9,310 nt of DNA, from positions 8,778-18,087 of the forward strand of contig DKBA01000245.1 in NCBI GenBank assembly GCA_002450985.1, given 5' to 3'. Below, one piece after another: positions 5,756 through 9,310 of the stretch (its first letter is position 1; the number at the start of each line of letters is the position of its first letter). The notes under the pieces are model-generated. The model did not search any database. It saw only the letters and a list, made by a program, of their open reading frames with translations, and was not told the origin of the DNA. Origin of the DNA: Acidimicrobiia bacterium UBA6912 (GTDB lineage: Bacteria > Actinomycetota > Acidimicrobiia > Spongiisociales > UBA5794). The position numbers and the translations under genes are program-made.

Positions 5756-8748
5756 TCGTCCTCAGGAGTCCCGACCGGCTCGTCGCCGCCGGAGAATCGT
5801 GCCTCGTGCTCGAAGCCGTGCCGCCGGTTCGCCACCAGGGCCGCAACATCGGGATCGATCGGTTCGGGGAGACGCTGCACGGCGGTGATGAGCTCGGGGG
5901 CCTGGAGGAACCAGACATCGCCGGTGGTGATCGAACCGGTTGCGACGAGACGGCGCTCCACCTCGAGGAAGAGACGCCGCAGGGGATACGAGTACCGGAG
6001 CCACAGCACATGGTGGTTCTCGCGCTCGACGTTGAGATCGTGGAGGAACCGCACCGCGTGCCTGAGGGCCCCGGCCCGGCACGAGGTCTCCGCCAGGTCG
6101 CCGTGCACGGAGAGGCCAAATACGTTGCGACGCAGGTTCGCGGCGTAGTCGACGACGATGTGGCCCTCGGTGCGCAACGCCGTCTCGATGACGCGCTCGG
6201 GCGTGTCCCACGGCTCGAAGATGAGGTCTCTGTCCCGCATCCAGTGCCATGCGGCGAGGTGTTCTGCCACCAGGGAGGCGATGTCGGGCGCGGCGCCGGT
6301 GTCGAGCGCACGTAGCGCCGCCTCCGTGGTGGTCAGCCCGCGGGCGACCAGCGCGTCTCGCAATCGCCCCACGCTCGCCATGTAGTCGCCGCTCATGACG
6401 GGGCACGTGGGGAGCACGAGATCGAAGGCCGTCGGCCAGGCGACGTCCGGGGAGGCGCGGCGCAACGCGTCGACATTGGCGTTCACCGTCTCTTCGATGA
6501 ACGGGTAGAGAATGTCGTCGCCCTGCGCCTGGATGAACCAGCACAGCGCGAAGAACTCGACCCAGCGCGGCCACCACGAGGTGATGAGGGCGACGATCTC
6601 CGCACCGCTCAGCCGGGCAAGATCCTCGTCGTCCGGAAACAGCACGAGCACTTCGGCGAGGCGGTGGTACGACTCTCTCACCCGATGCATGAGGTCGGCC
6701 ATGAAGTCCTCGTCCCACGTTGCATCCACCACGGCGCGCCACACGTCCGCAAAGGCGTCCGACCGGAAGTGGTACCGGCAGCGGACCCACTTGATGTGCA
6801 GGGGGGGAACCTGCGAGAACCCCAGCACTCGCGGCACCATCTCGAATCCAGGCTGGACGAGCGACTTCAGCAAGGCCGAGATCACGAGCTCGGGTCGTAC
6901 CTCGAGCCAGTCGTGCTCTCCCCCGGCCTCTGCCGTCCGCCACTCGCGGTGGAAGCGGCCGTACTCCGGCAACAGCTCCCACCACATCGCTCTCCGGCCC
7001 GCAGCGGGCATCGTCGTGCGAACGACGCCGGGCCGGTGGCCGAAGAACTTGACCGTGTCACGGGCTGCTTCCTGCGCAGCCCGCAACGGCGCCAGCCCGG
7101 CCCGCGGGTCGTCGGCTTGTGTCTCGTCCACGAGGGCGGCAGCGAGCGGGGCGCCGTCGGGCACGTCGTCCACCACGCCCACCCCATCGCATGCCGCGGC
7201 GGCGAGGCACTCCGCCGCACCGGTCGGAAGCCCCGACGTGACGAGCTCGAGCCTCCCGATGCCCGCGGCCGACGCTGCCTCTACGACACGTTCGAGGTAC
7301 CCGCGGACGAAGGCGGCGAGCTGTTGCGGGTCCATACGATCCAGGTCTGCCCACAGTCCAGCCGCGTCGGTGCGCAGATCGATGTCGGGTCGCAGCGCCA
7401 CCCGATCGAGGTCGGGCGGCGCGGCGGCGATCGCGTCGACCGTGGACACGATTGGCACCGCCGCAAGTGGCGCCGCCGTCCACCGTGCCCAGACATCCGC
7501 CCACGTCGCAGGCCGAAGCCCGGCGTCATCGTGGACGAGGTCGACGGCGCCATCGAACACGCAGCCCCGCCATCCATCGACGGTCACGGTCTGGTCGGCG
7601 ATGACCGTCGTCGTCGCCGATTCGGTCCCGACGACACAGGGCAGGCCGAGCTCGCGAGAGACGATCGCGGCGTGGCAGATCATCCCACCGACGTCGGTGA
7701 CGATGCCCGCCGAGTTGCGCATCGCAACCACCATGTCGGGGTTCGTCATCGGGGTCACGAGCACCCGGCCCACCTCGAGCGCCAGCGCCTGGTCGATGTT
7801 GTGGGCGAGGTGCACCTTCCCCACGGCGATCCCCCGGCTGGCAGCGACTCCGGCGAGCAGGGCGCCGGGCACGGCACTCGCCTCGACGGCTGCGAGGCCC
7901 GCCGTGATGGGTCGCGTCTGGACGAGGTGCACCTCACCTTCGTAGAGACACCACTCCACGTCCTGGGGACCGCCGAACTGCGACTCGAGGTCGGCGGCCA
8001 GGGCTCCGAGACTCGCCACCTGGTCGGCCGTGAGCCCGCGCTGGTCGCCTTCGGGGCGACGGCTCCCACGGTCGATCCACAGCCTCTCCGGAATCACCTC
8101 CCCCTTGACGAGCTTCTCGCATCCTCCCTCGACGTGCTCGATCAGCGTCCTGTCACCATCGAATGTGGTGAACATCACCCCGGAACGCTCCGCCTCGATG
8201 AAGGCCTGAACCACGAGCGCCATGGCCGGGATCTCCGTGGCGCCGGTCTCGGTCGCATAGCTGAGGGCGCGTCTTGCGAAGACGGAGGACCACACGGCCT
8301 TGACCGTTGCCTCGAGGTCCTGCGGGCGGGTCACCCGGATCGACTCGAAGATCCCGGCGAAGGACGCCGTGGCCGAGTCTTCGGCGGTCGCGGACGAGCG
8401 CACGATCAGGTCGCCGGTCGTGAGCTCCCAGAGACGGAGCGCGTCGATCGCCGCGGTGAGTGACCCATGCACGCCGCCGGGAAACGGAGCCGCTTCGAGG
8501 GCGGCGGCGATCTCGTCGCCGAGCTCGAACCGGGGGGCTCCGGCGGCGACCGATCGGCTCAACTCCTCGCGAAGCCTGCCCGCGCCTGCTGCCTCGATTG
8601 CGGCGTCGAAGGCGTCGACGGTGATCACGAAGCCCGGCGGAACACGATGACCGAGATCGATCAGCCTGACGAGGCTGGCCCCCTTGCCGCCCATCTGCGT
8701 CGCATCGGCTCCGCCGTCCGCCAAGCTGACGACATAGCCATCGTTCAT
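5746..8748 (-). CDS. PEP synthase/PPDK-like dikinase with ATP-grasp, phosphohistidine and helical domains
   Basis: This 1000-aa protein starts with a PPDK_N-type ATP-grasp domain (about 10-285): GGKGAS with Lys22, RSSATAED with Arg117, SFAGIFES, SGVMFTT, the GEVIP strand, and PQDVEW through QTRPIT (277-282). A swivel domain follows (about 300-400), with GGMICHAAIVSRELGLPCVVGT and His359 (codon 7672-7674) as the phosphorylated residue. Residues 420-500 only faintly recall the start of a PEP/pyruvate barrel. From about 600 to 985 the protein is helical, rich in Trp and Arg, and ends in a DVWFLQAPEL motif like that of RPH-type helical domains. Classical barrel motifs are not visible, so it is probably not an ordinary PEP synthase but passes phosphate from ATP to an unknown acceptor. 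ATG 8748 has GGGAGGGG at 8765-8758. It faces away from the SARP-type gene, a possible regulator. Confidence 0.87.
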   Translation of the reverse strand: MNDGYVVSLADGGADATQMGGKGASLVRLIDLGHRVPPGFVITVDAFDAAIEAAGAGRLREELSRSVAAGAPRFELGDEIAAALEAAPFPGGVHGSLTAAIDALRLWELTTGDLIVRSSATAEDSATASFAGIFESIRVTRPQDLEATVKAVWSSVFARRALSYATETGATEIPAMALVVQAFIEAERSGVMFTTFDGDRTLIEHVEGGCEKLVKGEVIPERLWIDRGSRRPEGDQRGLTADQVASLGALAADLESQFGGPQDVEWCLYEGEVHLVQTRPITAGLAAVEASAVPGALLAGVAASRGIAVGKVHLAHNIDQALALEVGRVLVTPMTNPDMVVAMRNSAGIVTDVGGMICHAAIVSRELGLPCVVGTESATTTVIADQTVTVDGWRGCVFDGAVDLVHDDAGLRPATWADVWARWTAAPLAAVPIVSTVDAIAAAPPDLDRVALRPDIDLRTDAAGLWADLDRMDPQQLAAFVRGYLERVVEAASAAGIGRLELVTSGLPTGAAECLAAAACDGVGVVDDVPDGAPLAAALVDETQADDPRAGLAPLRAAQEAARDTVKFFGHRPGVVRTTMPAAGRRAMWWELLPEYGRFHREWRTAEAGGEHDWLEVRPELVISALLKSLVQPGFEMVPRVLGFSQVPPLHIKWVRCRYHFRSDAFADVWRAVVDATWDEDFMADLMHRVRESYHRLAEVLVLFPDDEDLARLSGAEIVALITSWWPRWVEFFALCWFIQAQGDDILYPFIEETVNANVDALRRASPDVAWPTAFDLVLPTCPVMSGDYMASVGRLRDALVARGLTTTEAALRALDTGAAPDIASLVAEHLAAWHWMRDRDLIFEPWDTPERVIETALRTEGHIVVDYAANLRRNVFGLSVHGDLAETSCRAGALRHAVRFLHDLNVERENHHVLWLRYSYPLRRLFLEVERRLVATGSITTGDVWFLQAPELITAVQRLPEPIDPDVAALVANRRHGFEHEARFSGGDEPVGTPEDDYL

Positions 8749-9072
8749 GTCCGTCCACCCCTCCCAACTCGCTGCAGTCGGACCCCGATGGAGGTCTACA
8801 CGACCTGCGGACCGCCCTGGGCGACGATCGCGGGGCCGGCAGCCCCCAAGACGCGGCGGGCGGCCGAGAAGGAACAAGGGACCGCGTTCCCGCTCGGCCA
8901 CCGACCGCTCGGTACTCCCCGTTGGCGTGCCCTGAAGAGCCGTTCCGCTCGGTCTCCCCCCTTGGGGCCTGCCAAACAGGCGAATACAGAGGATTTTCTA
9001 GCACGCGTCGATTAGCGATTGATTAGCGTCAAGGCGACGGCTGATCGAGCGGAGCGAGGGGCGGCGGCGAAC
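8749..9072. promoter_or_regulatory. Divergent intergenic region between dikinase-like gene and SARP-type regulator
   Basis: This 324-bp region has no believable gene; the open frames crossing it are compositionally poor and start without ribosome sites. Most of it (8766-8970) is GC-rich without obvious motifs, apart from a CCCC/GGGG mini-hairpin at 8958-8967. The stretch 8980-9030 is the most AT-rich in the neighbourhood (AATACAGAGGATTTTCTAGC and the repeats after it) and is the likely promoter zone. On the - strand TGCTAGAAAAT (9004-8994) resembles an extended -10 element. I could not assign a clear -35. Confidence 0.45.
9008..9029 (+). repeat. Two direct repeats spaced 11 bp in the SARP-type gene's upstream region
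   Basis: GATTAGCG occurs at 9010-9017 and again at 9021-9028, with start-to-start spacing of exactly 11 bp, about one helical turn. As 11-mers the copies (9008-9018 and 9019-9029) match at 9 of 11 positions. SARP-family regulators are known to bind short direct repeats at this spacing on one DNA face, so this may be an operator for the gene 44 bp downstream or for the divergent dikinase gene. A chance repeat is possible with only two copies. Confidence 0.5.
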
Positions 9073-9310
9073 ATGCAGTTCCAGGTCTTGGGACCACTCC
9101 ACGTCCTCGACGGCGACCACACCGTCGAGGTGACGGCGCCCAAGCAGCGCGCGCTGCTCCTGCTGTTGCTGCTCCGCCGGGGCAACGTCGTGTCGACCGA
9201 CGCGATGCTGGACGCCCTGTGGCCAGACGAGCTGCCTGCAACGGGCATCAAGACCGTGCGCTTCCACATCTCGAAGCTGCGCAAGGCGCTCGGCGCCGGC
9301 AGCCCGGGCG
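9073..9310 (+). CDS. SARP/AfsR-type (BTAD family) transcriptional regulator, N-terminal part (3' end outside window)
   Basis: The 79 residues present form most of the winged-helix DNA-binding domain of a Streptomyces antibiotic regulatory protein-type activator. They open with MQFQVLGPLHVLDG, continue through APKQRALLLLLLLRRGNVVS and DAMLDALWPDELP, and end in the recognition-helix stretch VRFHISKLRKALG. A bacterial transcriptional activation domain should follow beyond the window, and perhaps an NB-ARC or TPR part if it is an AfsR-like large form; this cannot be told here. The start is well defined because the frame has a stop at 9013-9015 and no other start codon in between. A GAGGGG lies about 15 bases upstream, a little far for a ribosome site. 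It is divergent from the dikinase-like gene and may control it. Confidence 0.92.
   Translation, partial: MQFQVLGPLHVLDGDHTVEVTAPKQRALLLLLLLRRGNVVSTDAMLDALWPDELPATGIKTVRFHISKLRKALGAGSPG

Noticed and set aside
6512..8463. Long + strand open frames (about 480 and 600 codons) opposite the dikinase-like gene
   Set aside because: They mirror the GC-rich codon pattern of the - strand gene, encode Arg/Pro/Ser-rich sequence without family motifs, and the - strand has clear ATP-grasp and phosphohistidine motifs.
8749..8901. 51-residue N-terminal extension of the dikinase-like protein
   Set aside because: PPDK-type proteins begin a few residues before the GGKGA motif. The extension is Arg/Gly-rich, and ATG 8748 has a good ribosome site.
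8467..9015. + strand open frame of 182 codons crossing the intergenic region
   Set aside because: It is half antisense to the dikinase gene, has no ribosome site and no recognisable motif.

Overview
The window is very GC-rich DNA with strong GC bias at third codon positions, purine-rich ribosome-binding sites and several GTG or overlapping starts. Together with a SARP/AfsR-type regulator at the right edge, this points to a high-GC actinobacterium. I cannot name the genus. There are no RNA genes, insertion sequences or CRISPR arrays that I can see.

Left part (1-1249): the end of a nucleoside/simple-sugar ABC transporter ATPase (+) meets a gamma-carbonic-anhydrase-like hexapeptide-repeat protein (-) tail to tail. 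These look like ordinary metabolic genes flanking the more interesting part.

Central part (1250-5755): a 64-bp divergent control region separates an uncharacterised nucleotidyltransferase of the NTP_transf_5 type (-) from a tight five-gene + strand operon. The operon order is: a thymidylate-kinase-like P-loop kinase; two tandem paralogous small proteins that resemble beta-sandwich proteins of phage particles; a 347-aa helical protein resembling the central domain of rifampin-phosphotransferase/PEP-synthase-like enzymes; and a 123-aa stand-alone phosphohistidine (PEP-mobilizing) swivel domain. The last four genes are linked by a 1-nt overlap, a 5-nt gap and a 4-nt overlap.

Right part (5746-9310): a 1000-aa dikinase-like protein (-) overlaps the end of the operon by 10 bp. 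It carries an intact ATP-grasp domain and an intact phosphohistidine domain, but the usual PEP/pyruvate barrel appears to be replaced by a long helical region. It is divergently transcribed from the SARP-type regulator, whose upstream region holds an 11-bp-spaced direct repeat like known SARP operators.

Working idea: the operon encodes an RPH-like phosphotransferase split into substrate-binding and swivel subunits with no ATP-grasp of its own. The adjacent 1000-aa enzyme could charge the free swivel. The nucleotidyltransferase, nucleotide-type kinase and paired beta-sandwich proteins would then be partners in an undescribed small-molecule or nucleotide modification module. The gene layout and motifs are visible in the sequence. 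The shared function is inference.
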